The notes under the pieces were generated by a model, which did not search any database, was not told the DNA's origin, and worked only from the letters and a program-made list of their open reading frames with translations. This document shows, piece by piece, positions 15,480-23,863 of a DNA stretch of 64,000 nt. The DNA is from Solirubrobacter sp963792915 (GTDB taxonomy: Bacteria; Actinomycetota; Thermoleophilia; Solirubrobacterales; Solirubrobacteraceae): positions 310,001 through 374,000 of the forward strand of contig CAWBYD010000007.1 of NCBI GenBank assembly GCA_963792915.1. The letters are read 5' to 3'. The first letter of the stretch is position 1. Every line of letters starts with the position of its first letter. The position numbers and the translations under genes are program-made.

Positions 15480-17155
15480 GCGCCGCGCTGCTGGTCGTCG
15501 GCCACGGGAGCCGCGACGCCGACGGGATCGAGGAGTTCTGGACGCTCGCCGGCCACGTGCGCGAGGCGGCGCGCGAGCTGCCGGTCGGCTTCGGCTTCAT
15601 CGAGCTCGCCGAGCCGCTCGTGGACGCCGGAATCGACGAGCTGGTCGCGCGCGGGAACACAGACGTCGTCTCGATCCCGCTCGTGCTGCTGGCCGCCGGC
15701 CACCTCAAGAACGACGGCCCGGCGGCACTGGCGCGCGCCCGCGCGCGCCATCCCGGCGTCGCGTTCCGGATGGGCCGCGACCTGGGGATCGACCCCGCGG
15801 TGCTCGCCGTCGCCGAGGACCGCGCGCGCGAGGCGCTGGGGGACTTCGACCCGGCCGAGAGCGCCGTCGTGCTCGTGGCCCGCGGCTCGAGCGACCCCGA
15901 CGCCACGTCGGACCTCTACAAGGTCGCCCGGCTGCTCGCCGACGGGCGCGGGCTCGGCCTCGTCGAGCCGGCGTTCGCGGGCGTGGCCCAGCCGAGCGTC
16001 GCCGGTGCGCTGGAGCGCTGCCGCCGGCTCGGCGCCCGCCACATCGCGGTCGTCCCGTTCTTCCTGTTCACCGGCGTGCTCGTGCCGCGCATCTACGCCC
16101 AGGCGGCGGAGTGGGCGGCGCAACACCCCGGGCTGGAGGTCGTCGGCGGCCCGCACCTCGGGCCGGATCGGCGGCTGGCGCGGCTCGTGCTCGAGCGCTA
16201 CCGGGAGGCGCTGACCGGGCCGGTGCGGATGAACTGCGACCTCTGCACGTACCGCGTCCGCCTGCCCTCCTACGAGGACAAGGTCGGAACGCCGATCGCG
16301 CTCACGCCGCACGGAGACGGGCCGGCGCGCGGGAGCCGGCGCAGCCGCCGCGCGACGCGCGCGCCGCTCGCGCCGCCCGCGATCCGCCGCCCGGCGCTGC
16401 GCCCCGCGCCCGCCGTCGCGTCCGAGGGTCCGCCCGCCCTGTCGCTGCGCGGGCTCGTCTACGCCTACCCGGACGGGACCCCCGCGCTCGCCGGCATCGA
16501 TCTCGACGTGGCCGCGGGTGAGCGCGTCGCGGTCATGGGTCCCAACGGCGCGGGCAAGACGACGCTCGCGCTCGCGGCCTGCGGGGCGCTCGACGACCTC
16601 ACGGGCAGCGTGTCGGTGGGCGGCGCCGTGCCCGAGCGGCGCGCCCTGCGCCGCCATGTCGGGATCGTCTTCCAGGACCCCGACGACCAGCTGTTCATGC
16701 CGACCGTGGAGCAGGACGTCGCCTTCGGGCCGGCCAACCAGGGGCTCTCCGGCGAGGCACTGCGGGCGCGTGTGGACGCCGCGCTCGACGCCGTCCGGCT
16801 GACCGAGCTCGCGGCGCGGCCGCCGCATGCGCTCAGCATGGGCGAGCGCCGGCGCGCGGCGATCGCGGGCGTACTGGCGTGCGAGCCGGACGTGCTGATC
16901 CTCGACGAGCCGACGAGCGCGCTCGACCCGGCCGCGCGCCGCGAGCTGCTCGACGTGCTGCTGTCGCTGCGCCACGCGCTGCTGCTCGTCACCCACGACC
17001 TCCCCTACGCGCTCGAGCTCTGCCCGCGCGCCGTCGTGCTCGACCGCGGCCAGGTCGTCGCCGACGGCACCACGCGCGAGCTGCTGGCCGACGCCGGCTT
17101 CATGTCCGCCCACCGCCTCGAGCTGCCCGCGGGCTTCAACGCGCTCACCGCATGA
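15476..17155 (+). CDS. Fusion of sirohydrochlorin cobaltochelatase (CbiX) and cobalt ABC/ECF ATPase (CbiO)
   Basis: The protein has 559 residues. Residues ~1-280 are a long-form CbiX. VVGHGSRDADGIEEFW and PLVLLAAGHLKNDGP carry the metal-binding histidines, followed by VLVARGSSDPDATSDLYK and the terminal NCDLCTYRVRLPSYEDKVG. A ~45-residue Arg/Pro/Ala linker follows. Residues ~320-559 are a CbiO/EcfA ATPase: Walker A GPNGAGKTT, Q-loop VFQDPDDQLF, signature LSMGERRR, Walker B VLILDEPTS, H-loop LVTHD. There is no ATG/GTG near the CbiO half in frame, so it depends on the fused message. The arrangement could hand imported Co2+ directly to sirohydrochlorin (inference). CbiX relatives may also load Fe or Ni. 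It overlaps cbiQ and cobJ by 4 bp each. Confidence 0.9.
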   Translation: MSAALLVVGHGSRDADGIEEFWTLAGHVREAARELPVGFGFIELAEPLVDAGIDELVARGNTDVVSIPLVLLAAGHLKNDGPAALARARARHPGVAFRMGRDLGIDPAVLAVAEDRAREALGDFDPAESAVVLVARGSSDPDATSDLYKVARLLADGRGLGLVEPAFAGVAQPSVAGALERCRRLGARHIAVVPFFLFTGVLVPRIYAQAAEWAAQHPGLEVVGGPHLGPDRRLARLVLERYREALTGPVRMNCDLCTYRVRLPSYEDKVGTPIALTPHGDGPARGSRRSRRATRAPLAPPAIRRPALRPAPAVASEGPPALSLRGLVYAYPDGTPALAGIDLDVAAGERVAVMGPNGAGKTTLALAACGALDDLTGSVSVGGAVPERRALRRHVGIVFQDPDDQLFMPTVEQDVAFGPANQGLSGEALRARVDAALDAVRLTELAARPPHALSMGERRRAAIAGVLACEPDVLILDEPTSALDPAARRELLDVLLSLRHALLLVTHDLPYALELCPRAVVLDRGQVVADGTTRELLADAGFMSAHRLELPAGFNALTA

Positions 17156-17865
17156 CGCTGTTCATCGTCGGCCTCGGCCCGGGCGGCCCGGAGCACCGTA
17201 CGGCGGCGGCGGAACGCGCCGTGCGCGAGGCCGACGTCGTGGTCGGCTACGGCCCGTACGTGGATCAGTGCGCGGATCTGCTCGACCGCCAGCAGGTCGT
17301 GCGCGGGCGGATCGGCGAGGAGGTCGAGCGCGCGCTCGAGGCGCTGTCGCGGGCGCGTGCCGGCGCGCGCGTCGCACTCGTCTCCTCCGGCGACGCCGGC
17401 GTGCACGGGATGGCCGCGCGCACGCTCGCGGCGGCCGGGGAGACGCCGGTCGAGGTGATCCCCGGCGTGACCGCCGCGCTCGCCGCGGCGGCGCGGCTCG
17501 GCGCGCCGCTCGCCGACGACTGGGCGACGCTCTCGCTGTCTGACCTGCACACGCCGTGGGAGACCGTCGAGCGCCGGCTGCGCGCGCTGGCGGCGTGCGG
17601 GATCGCGCTCGCGCTCTACAACCCGCGCTCGGCGACGCGCACGGCGCCGTTCGATCGCGCGCTGGCGATCCTGCGCGCGGCGCGCCCGGGCGAGACGCCC
17701 GCCGCCGTCGCCACCGACGTCGCCCGCGCGGGCGAGTCCGTGATCGCGACGACGCTGTCCGCGCTTGACCCCGACACGGTCACGATGCGCTCGCTCGTGC
17801 TGGTGGCGGGCGACAGCGGCCGCTGGGCCGGACCATGGCTGGTCGCGACGAGAGGAGCCGCATGA
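17152..17865 (+). CDS. cobJ: Precorrin-3B C17-methyltransferase
   Basis: This 237-residue tetrapyrrole methylase has FIVGLGPGGPEHRTAAAERAV, VSSGDAGVHGMAA, EVIPGVTAALAAAARLGAPLADDW, LSLSDLHTPW and ALYNPRSATRT, which is diagnostic of CobJ/CbiH. It carries out C17 methylation with ring contraction. In the aerobic pathway it needs the CobG or CobZ product, but neither oxygenase is in this window. ATGA overlaps occur on both sides. Confidence 0.94.
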   Translation: MTLFIVGLGPGGPEHRTAAAERAVREADVVVGYGPYVDQCADLLDRQQVVRGRIGEEVERALEALSRARAGARVALVSSGDAGVHGMAARTLAAAGETPVEVIPGVTAALAAAARLGAPLADDWATLSLSDLHTPWETVERRLRALAACGIALALYNPRSATRTAPFDRALAILRAARPGETPAAVATDVARAGESVIATTLSALDPDTVTMRSLVLVAGDSGRWAGPWLVATRGAA

Positions 17866-18581
17866 CCGTCCATCTGGTCGGCGCCGGACCGGGCGACCCC
17901 CGCCTGCTGACGATCGCCGCCGCCGAACTGCTGCGCACGGCACGCGTGGTCGTCTACGACCGCCCGTCGATGAACGCGATCCTCACGCTCGCGCCCGACG
18001 ACGCGGAGCGGCTGTGCGTGGGCCGCTCGCCCGCGCGAAGCGCGCTGCCACAGGACGAGGTCAACGCGCTGCTGATCGAGCTCGCGCGCACCCAGGACGT
18101 CGTGCGGCTCAAGAGCGGCGACCCGTTCCTGGCCTCGCGCGGCGGCGAGGAGGCGGTCGCCCTGCGAGCGGCGGGGATCGACGTGCGTATCGTCCCCGGC
18201 GTGTCCTCCGCGCTCGCGGCGCCCGCCGCGGCCGGGATCCCGCTGATGCTGCGCCAGCTCTCGGTCACCGCCACGTTCGTCGACGGCAACGACGACGACG
18301 AGCACGCCGAGCCGCCCGACTGGGCCGCGCTGGCGCGGCTCGGCGGGACGCTCGTGATCCTCACCGGCCGCGGGCACATCCGCCGGATCGCCGCGGCCCT
18401 GATCGCCGGCGGGCGCGCCCCGGAGACCCCGGTGGCCGCGATCAGCGCGGCGTTCCGCCAAGAGCAGCGCGTGCTGCGCGGGACGCTCGCCGCCCTGCCC
18501 GAGCCGCTTCCCCCGCCCGTCACCTTCGTCGTCGGCGCCGCCGCGGCGCTCGAGCTATGCACATCCCCGACGGCTTCCTGA
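17862..18581 (+). CDS. cobA: Uroporphyrinogen-III C-methyltransferase
   Basis: A 239-residue SUMT: VHLVGAGPGDPRLLTIAAAELL, VVVYDRP, VVRLKSGDPFLASRGGEEA, VPGVSSALAAPAAAGIPL, and a C-terminal FRQEQRVLRGTLA-like segment. It makes precorrin-2 by methylating C2 and C7 of uroporphyrinogen III, the entry step. It is somewhat divergent in the middle (an acidic DGNDDDEHAEPP loop replaces the usual GH motif region). The ATG has a good AGAGGAG site 4-5 nt upstream. The 3' end overlaps cbiM by 25 bp. Confidence 0.88.
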   Translation: MTVHLVGAGPGDPRLLTIAAAELLRTARVVVYDRPSMNAILTLAPDDAERLCVGRSPARSALPQDEVNALLIELARTQDVVRLKSGDPFLASRGGEEAVALRAAGIDVRIVPGVSSALAAPAAAGIPLMLRQLSVTATFVDGNDDDEHAEPPDWAALARLGGTLVILTGRGHIRRIAAALIAGGRAPETPVAAISAAFRQEQRVLRGTLAALPEPLPPPVTFVVGAAAALELCTSPTAS

Positions 18582-19195
18582 CCGGCGAGGCCGCCCTGAT
18601 CGGCGCCGCCACCGGCGCGGCGGGCGTCGGCGTGTGCCTCAAGCGCGCGCGGGCCACGATGCGCGAGCGCGACCTGCCGCTGGCCGGGCTCGCCGCGGCG
18701 TTCTTCCTGGTCGGCGACGCGCCGATCGTCCCGATCGGGATGGGGACGCAGGCCCACCTGCTCGGCGGGACGCTCGCCGTCGCGCTGCTCGGGCCCTGGG
18801 TCGGCGCGCTCACGATCGCGGTCGTGTGCGCGATCCAGGTCGTGTTCGGCGACGGCGGGGTCACGACGCTCGGCCTGACGATCACGAACCTCGCGCTCGT
18901 ACCCGCGTTCGTCGGTTACCCGCTGCTGCTGGCGCTGCGGCGGTTCGTCGGGCTGCCGCTCGCCTGCGGGCTCGCGGCCGCGGTCAACGTGATGGTCGCG
19001 GCGTCGATCTACGTCGCCGAGGTCCTGCTGTTCGCCGCGGTGTCGATCCACCGCGGCGCGCTCGCGAGCACCACGCTCGGCGCCTACGCGGTGGTCGCGG
19101 TGCTCGAGGCGGTGATCACCGCGCTGATCGTGCGCGCGCTGCTCGGCGTGCGGCCGGATCTGGTGCGCGTGGCGCGGCGAGGGGCGCGGGCGTGA
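18557..19195 (+). CDS. cbiM: ECF cobalt transporter substrate-binding membrane component
   Basis: This 212-residue polytopic membrane protein starts MHIPDGFL. The N-terminal Met-His-Ile motif supplies Co2+ ligands in CbiM/NikM proteins, which supports the exact start at 18557. Further motifs are PIGMGTQAHLLGG and FGDGGVTTLGLTITNLALVP. About six hydrophobic segments are visible. It works with CbiQ (14751-15479) and the fused CbiO. The small CbiN subunit usual for cobalt ECF systems is not encoded beside it. Confidence 0.93.
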   Translation: MHIPDGFLTGEAALIGAATGAAGVGVCLKRARATMRERDLPLAGLAAAFFLVGDAPIVPIGMGTQAHLLGGTLAVALLGPWVGALTIAVVCAIQVVFGDGGVTTLGLTITNLALVPAFVGYPLLLALRRFVGLPLACGLAAAVNVMVAASIYVAEVLLFAAVSIHRGALASTTLGAYAVVAVLEAVITALIVRALLGVRPDLVRVARRGARA

Positions 19196-19980
19196 TCTGG
19201 TTCGTCGGCGCCGGGCCGGGCGCGCCCGACCTGCTCACGCTGCGGGCGGTGCGGGTGCTGGGCGAGGCGGACGTGATCGTGTGGGCGCGCTCGCTCGTCG
19301 ACCCGGCCGTGCTCGAGCACGCCCGGCCGGGCGCGGAGCTGGTTGCATCCGACGACAAGACGTTCGACGACGTGGTCGAGATCTATCGCCGCGCGGCGCG
19401 CGAAGAGCTGTCCGTCGCGCGCGTGCACTCCGGCGACCCGACGCTCTACGGGACGCTGCACGAGCAGCTGCGGGTCTGCCGCGAACTCGGGCTGGAGTGC
19501 GAGATCGTGCCGGGCGTGAGCTCGCTCGCCGCGGCCGCCGCGGCGCTCGGGCAGGAGCTGACGGTGCCGGACGTGTCGCAGTCGCTGATCCTCACCCGCC
19601 GCGCGCAGCGCACGTCGATGCCGGCCAACGAGGACTTGGCGGCGTTCGCGGCGCACGGGACGACGATGGCGCTGTTCCTGAGCGTGCGGCGCCCGCGCGA
19701 GCTGCAGGCGGACCTGCTCGCCGGCGGCTACGCGCAGGACACGCCGTGCGCCGTCGCCTATCGCGCGAGCTGGCCCGACGAGATTGTCTTCCGCTGCCCG
19801 CTCTGTGAGCTCGGCGAGCGCATCCGCGCGGCGAAGATCACGACCCAGGCGCTCGTGCTCGTCGGGCCGGCGCTGGGCGCCGACGGCGGGCGCTCGCACG
19901 TCTACGACGCGGGCTACGGGCACCGCTATCGCCCGCTCGGGCGGCCCGACCGCTATCGCCGCAAGGAGCCCCGGGGATGA
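19192..19980 (+). CDS. cobM: Precorrin-4 C11-methyltransferase
   Basis: A 262-residue methylase: WFVGAGPGAPDLLTLRAVRVL, VWARSLVDPAVL, ARVHSGDPTLYGTLHEQL, EIVPGVSSLAAAAAALGQELTVP, and RRAQRTSMPANEDL, typical of CobM/CbiF. It starts with GTG overlapping the cbiM stop. A 31-bp gap follows, the largest within the operon, and contains an imperfect TGACAC...GTGTCA inverted repeat. Confidence 0.94.
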   Translation: MIWFVGAGPGAPDLLTLRAVRVLGEADVIVWARSLVDPAVLEHARPGAELVASDDKTFDDVVEIYRRAAREELSVARVHSGDPTLYGTLHEQLRVCRELGLECEIVPGVSSLAAAAAALGQELTVPDVSQSLILTRRAQRTSMPANEDLAAFAAHGTTMALFLSVRRPRELQADLLAGGYAQDTPCAVAYRASWPDEIVFRCPLCELGERIRAAKITTQALVLVGPALGADGGRSHVYDAGYGHRYRPLGRPDRYRRKEPRG

Positions 19981-20011
19981 CACTCGCGCCGCGGCGTGTC
20001 ACGGTTCCCGC

Positions 20012-21151
20012 ATGAGACGGATCGCCGTGCTCGGCGTGAGCGGGGGCCGCGTCCCGCCGGGCACCGACGCGTTGCTGGACCAGGCCGACGTCGTGGCCGG
20101 CGGCCGGGCCGCGCTCGAGCTCGCCCCGCCCGGCGCGCGCCGCGTCGTGCTGGGCGCGGGGATCGACCGCACGCTCGTCGAGCTCGCCCACGAGACCGGC
20201 GCCGTGTGCGTGCTCGCATCGGGCGATCCGGGGTTCTTCGGGATCGTGCGCGCGCTCGGCGTGGCTGCGGGCCCGGAGCGGCTCGACGTGCATCCGGCGC
20301 CGTCGTCGGTCGCGCTCGCGTTCGCGCGGCTTGGGCTGCCGTGGGACGACGCGCTGGTCGTCTCCGCCCACGGCCGCGACCCGCGGCACGCGATCCACAC
20401 GGCGCTGCGCCACCCGAAAGTCGCGGTGCTCACCGACCCGACCACGTCGGCGGCGGCGATCATCGCCGCGCTGGCCGGGCGTCCGGTGACGGTCGCCGAG
20501 GCGCTCGGGACCGCCGACGAGCGGCTGGTTGCAGCGACGCCCGGCGACACGTACGCCGAGCCGAACGTCGTGATCGTGCACGAGGGTGAGCCGGCGCCGC
20601 GCCCGACGCACTGGGCGCTCGGCGAGGACGCGTTCGAGCACCGCGCCGGGATGATCACGAAGGCGGAGGTCCGCGCCGTCGCGCTCGCCGCGCTCGGTCC
20701 GGGAACCGGCGACCTGATCTGGGACGTCGGCTGCGGCAGTGGCTCGGTGGGGATCGAGTGCTCCCGCCTGGGCGCGGCCGTCATCGCGATCGACCGCGAT
20801 CCCGACGCGATCGCGCTCACGGCCCGCAACGCCGCGGCACATGGCGTGCCGGTGCGCACCGTGACGGGCGTGGCGCCGGAGGCGCTGTGGGACCTGCCCG
20901 ACCCGGACGCGGCGTTCATCGGCGGGGGCGGCGAGGTGATGCTCGACCAGGTGTCACTGCGGACGCGCCGCGTAGTGGTGATGACCGCCGCGCTGGTGGA
21001 GCGGATCGGGCCGGCGATGGACCGCCTCTCCGCGCAGGGCCTCGAGGTGACCGCGACGACGCTGCAGGCGAGCCGCGTGCGCTCGATCGCCGGCGGGCAC
21101 CGGCTGGCCGCCGAGAACCCGGTCACCGTGATCGTCGGGCGGCGGCCGTGA
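20012..21151 (+). CDS. cobL: Precorrin-6Y C5,15-methyltransferase (decarboxylating), CbiE-CbiT fusion
   Basis: The protein has 379 residues. The N-terminal CbiE methylase half (~1-195) has VLASGDPGFFGIVRAL and DDALVVSAHGRDPRHA. The C-terminal CbiT half has FEHRAGMITKAEVRAVALAAL and the SAM-binding loop WDVGCGSGSVGIE, followed by AFIGGGGEV. The halves methylate C5/C15 and decarboxylate ring C. Fused CobL is normal in aerobic pathways. It overlaps cobE by GTGA. Confidence 0.94.
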   Translation: MRRIAVLGVSGGRVPPGTDALLDQADVVAGGRAALELAPPGARRVVLGAGIDRTLVELAHETGAVCVLASGDPGFFGIVRALGVAAGPERLDVHPAPSSVALAFARLGLPWDDALVVSAHGRDPRHAIHTALRHPKVAVLTDPTTSAAAIIAALAGRPVTVAEALGTADERLVAATPGDTYAEPNVVIVHEGEPAPRPTHWALGEDAFEHRAGMITKAEVRAVALAALGPGTGDLIWDVGCGSGSVGIECSRLGAAVIAIDRDPDAIALTARNAAAHGVPVRTVTGVAPEALWDLPDPDAAFIGGGGEVMLDQVSLRTRRVVVMTAALVERIGPAMDRLSAQGLEVTATTLQASRVRSIAGGHRLAAENPVTVIVGRRP

Positions 21152-21600
21152 ACGCGCGCCGAGCGGCGCGGCGCGCCGAGGCCGCGCCGGCGGCGCCCGG
21201 CGGCGAGCCGCTCGCGGCGTCGCGGCGGCACCTGGTGGTCGGCGCCGGCTGCAGCCTCGGCTGCCCGCCCGAGGAGCTGCTCGGGCTGATCGAGGCGGCG
21301 GTGGCCGGGCTCGACGGCGCGGTGATCGCGGTCGCCACGGTCGACCGGCGCGCGCAGGAGCCGTGCGTGCTCGCCGCGGCGAGCGCGCGCGGAGTGCCGC
21401 TGCGGACGCATCCCGCCGCGGCGCTGGCGTCCGTGCCCGTCCCGACGCCCTCCGCGGCGGTCGCGCGCCACGTCGGCACGCCGAGCGTGGCCGAGGCGGC
21501 GGCGCTGCTGTCGGCCGGGCCTGGGGCGGAGCTCGTGGTGGCCAAGCGCCGCTCGCCGCACGCGACCTGCGCGGTCGCGGAGGTCCGATGGCCCGCGTGA
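21148..21600 (+). CDS. cobE: CobE/CbiG C-terminal-domain protein
   Basis: A 150-residue protein that matches only the C-terminal domain of CbiG, that is, CobE: LVVGAGCSLGCPPEELLGLIEAAV, IAVATVDRRAQEPCVLAAA, PSAAVARHVGTPSVAEAAAL, AELVVAKRRSPHATCAVAEV. There is no CbiG lactone-opening domain, consistent with an oxygen-dependent pathway. CobE is needed in vivo in aerobic B12 makers but its exact step is not settled. The first ~25 residues are Arg/Ala-rich. It overlaps cobH by 13 bp. Confidence 0.82.
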   Translation: MNARRAARRAEAAPAAPGGEPLAASRRHLVVGAGCSLGCPPEELLGLIEAAVAGLDGAVIAVATVDRRAQEPCVLAAASARGVPLRTHPAAALASVPVPTPSAAVARHVGTPSVAEAAALLSAGPGAELVVAKRRSPHATCAVAEVRWPA

Positions 21601-22163
21601 TCCACCCGATCGAAGTCGAGAGCTACCGGATCCTGCGCGAGCGGATCGACCTCTCGGGGCTGCCGCCGCTCTCGCGCGCGGTCGCCGAGCGGGTCATCCA
21701 CGCGTCGGCGGACGTGTCGTTCGGGGCGTCGCTCGTACTCGACGAGGAGGCGCTGACGCGCGGCCGCGAAGCGCTGCTGGCCGGCGCGCCCGTGTACTGC
21801 GACTCACGCATGGCGGCGGCGGGGATCACGTCGCGCCGGCCGATCGTGCCGCTCGACGCCGACGTGCCGCGCGACGGGGCGCTCACCCGCTCCGCGGCCG
21901 CGATGCGCCACGCCGCGGCGGCGGCGCCCGCCGGCGCGATCTGGGTGGTGGGCAATGCGCCGACCGCGCTGGCCGAGCTCACCGCGCGCCCGCCCGCCGA
22001 TCCGGCACTGATCGTCGGCCTGCCGGTGGGGTTCGTCGGCGCCGCCGAGGCCAAGGCCGGGCTCGCCGCCTCCGGCCTGCCGTGCGTGACCAACGCCGGC
22101 GAGCGCGGCGGGTCGGCCGTCGCGGTCGCCGCGGTCAACGCCCTGATCTATTTCGACGCGTGA
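21588..22163 (+). CDS. cobH: Precorrin-8X methylmutase
   Basis: A 191-residue CobH/CbiC: HPIEVESYRILRERIDL, AERVIHASADVSF (contains the catalytic His region), VYCDSRMAAAGI, WVVGNAPTALAEL and VGLPVGFVGAAEAKAGL. It moves a methyl group from C11 to C12 to give hydrogenobyrinate (or cobyrinate). The start is ATG 21588 inside the end of cobE. Confidence 0.95.
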   Translation: MARVIHPIEVESYRILRERIDLSGLPPLSRAVAERVIHASADVSFGASLVLDEEALTRGREALLAGAPVYCDSRMAAAGITSRRPIVPLDADVPRDGALTRSAAAMRHAAAAAPAGAIWVVGNAPTALAELTARPPADPALIVGLPVGFVGAAEAKAGLAASGLPCVTNAGERGGSAVAVAAVNALIYFDA

Positions 22164-23863
22164 GCCTGACGCTGGTCATCGGCGGCCGGCGCAGCGGCAA
22201 GAGCGCGTTCGCCGAGCGCCTCGCCGGCGGCGGCGCCTACGTCGCGACGGGAGCGGCGTCGGACGCCGAGATGGCGGAGCGGATCGCCGCGCACCGCGCG
22301 CGCCGGGGAGCCGAGTGGGAGACGATCGAGGCCGGCGACGCGCTCGCGCTGCCGGCGGCCGGCACCGTGCTGCTCGACGGCCTCGGCGCGTGGATCGCCG
22401 GCGTGATGCACCGCCACGGCGCGTTCGACGGCGCCGCGCCCGAAGTCGATGCGATCGTCCGCGCCGGCGTGGCGGCGCTCGCGGCGCGCGCGGCGACCAC
22501 GATCGTCGTCGCCGAGGAGGCCGGGCTCGCCCCCGTGCCCGCCGACGCCGCGACGCGCCGCTGGCTGGACCTCGCGGGCGACGCCTCGCAGGCGCTGGCG
22601 GCGGCGGCGAGCCGCGTCGTGCTCGTCGTCGCCGGCCGCGCGCTCGACCTGCCGCCGAGCCGCAACGGCGCCGCACCCGCCGCGGGGGAAGAGCGGGCGC
22701 GGAGCGCGGGCGGCGCGGCCGCAGGCCGGGGCGGCGAGAACGCGCCGGGCGGGCGCGACGGGGCCGCGCCGGGCGGCGCGGGCGAGCGCGGCGGCGAGGC
22801 CGCGCCGGGCGGCCGCGACGGGGCCGCGCCGGGCGGCGCGGGCGAGCGCGACGGCGAGGCCGCGCCGGCGGTGGCGGCGCGGGTGCTGCATGGCGACCGG
22901 CTCGTGCGCCCGGGCGACGACGACTTCGCGGTCAACGTCGTGGACGCGCCGCCGCCCGCGTGGCTGACCGACGCGGTGATGGGCGCGTGGCGCGGCATCC
23001 GTTCCTATCCCAACGAGACTGAGGCGACCGCCGCGATCGCGGCCCGGCACGGGGTCGATCCGGCGCAGGTGCTGGTGCTCAACGGCGCCGCCGAGGGCTT
23101 CTGGCTGCTCGCAGCGGCGCTGGCGCCGGGGACGCGATGCGCGCTCGTCTCCCCCTGCTTCGGCGAGGGCCCGGCGGCGCTGGCCGCGCACGGCCACGTC
23201 CCCACGCGGATCGCGCGCACGCCGGAGGACGGCTTCGCGCTGCCGGACATCCCGCACGGCGCCGGCTTCGTGCTGGTCACGAACCCGTGCAACCCGACCG
23301 GCGCGCTGTACGCCCGGCGCGAGGTCGCCGCATTGCGCCGCGACGGCCGGATCCTGCTCGTGGACGAGTCGTTCATGGACTTTGTCGAGGACCCGCCGAC
23401 GCTGCTCGGCGCGCCCGGCGTCGTGGTCCTGCGCAGCCTGACCAAGCTCCACTCGGTCGCGGGCCTGCGCGCGGGCTATCTCGTCGGTCCGCCGGACCTC
23501 GTCGCGCGCCTGAACGCCCGCCGCCAGGCGTGGCCGGTGAACGGGCTCGCGCTCGCCGCCATGGCCGCGTGGGCCGGCGAGCCCGAGGACACGGACCTGA
23601 TCCGCGACCTCGCCGCGCGCCGTGCGCGGCTCGCCGAGCGCCTCACCGCCCTCGGCATCCATGTCTACCCCGGCGCCGCCAACTTCCTCCTGCTGCGCGT
23701 GCCTGGCGGCCGCCACGTCGCCCAACACCTGCGCGAGCGCCGGATCGCCGTGCGCACCACCACCGATCTCGGCCTCGACGAGGACCACCTGCGGATCGCC
23801 GTCCGCGACGACGCCGCCGGGGAGCGCCTGGCGCGCGCGCTCGCCGAGGCGCTCGCGTCGTGA
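22160..23863 (+). CDS. Fusion of adenosylcobinamide kinase/guanylyltransferase (CobU) and threonine-phosphate decarboxylase-type aminotransferase (CobC/CobD)
   Basis: The protein has 567 residues. Residues ~1-170 are CobU: GGRRSGKSAFAERLA P-loop, AYVATGAASDAEMAERIAAHRARR (guanylylation histidine region), VLLDGLGAWI, VVAEEAGLAPVPAD. A ~75-residue Gly/Ala/Arg linker follows with two 20-residue repeats. Residues ~245-567 are a fold-I PLP enzyme: LNGAAEGFWLLAAAL, VTNPCNPTGALY, LLVDESFMDF, LRSLTKLHSVAGLRAGY (PLP lysine). This fold makes (R)-1-amino-2-propanol phosphate for CbiB. It links the aminopropanol supply step and the nucleotide-loop activation step. The GTG start overlaps the cobH stop and the end overlaps cobS. 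Confidence 0.88.
   Translation: MSLTLVIGGRRSGKSAFAERLAGGGAYVATGAASDAEMAERIAAHRARRGAEWETIEAGDALALPAAGTVLLDGLGAWIAGVMHRHGAFDGAAPEVDAIVRAGVAALAARAATTIVVAEEAGLAPVPADAATRRWLDLAGDASQALAAAASRVVLVVAGRALDLPPSRNGAAPAAGEERARSAGGAAAGRGGENAPGGRDGAAPGGAGERGGEAAPGGRDGAAPGGAGERDGEAAPAVAARVLHGDRLVRPGDDDFAVNVVDAPPPAWLTDAVMGAWRGIRSYPNETEATAAIAARHGVDPAQVLVLNGAAEGFWLLAAALAPGTRCALVSPCFGEGPAALAAHGHVPTRIARTPEDGFALPDIPHGAGFVLVTNPCNPTGALYARREVAALRRDGRILLVDESFMDFVEDPPTLLGAPGVVVLRSLTKLHSVAGLRAGYLVGPPDLVARLNARRQAWPVNGLALAAMAAWAGEPEDTDLIRDLAARRARLAERLTALGIHVYPGAANFLLLRVPGGRHVAQHLRERRIAVRTTTDLGLDEDHLRIAVRDDAAGERLARALAEALAS
22741..22866 (+). repeat. 60-bp coding tandem repeat in the CobU-CobC linker
   Basis: 22741-22800 and 22801-22860 differ at only two bases (near 22753/22813 and 22791/22851). 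The units encode GEAAPGGRDGAAPGGAGERG-type 20-mers. The near identity indicates recent duplication within an interdomain linker. Confidence 0.92.

Noticed and set aside
19981..20011. TGACAC...GTGTCA inverted repeat in the cobM-cobL gap as a terminator or attenuator
   Set aside because: The arms are only 6 bp with a long spacer and the operon continues without other change; the evidence is too weak to call a feature.
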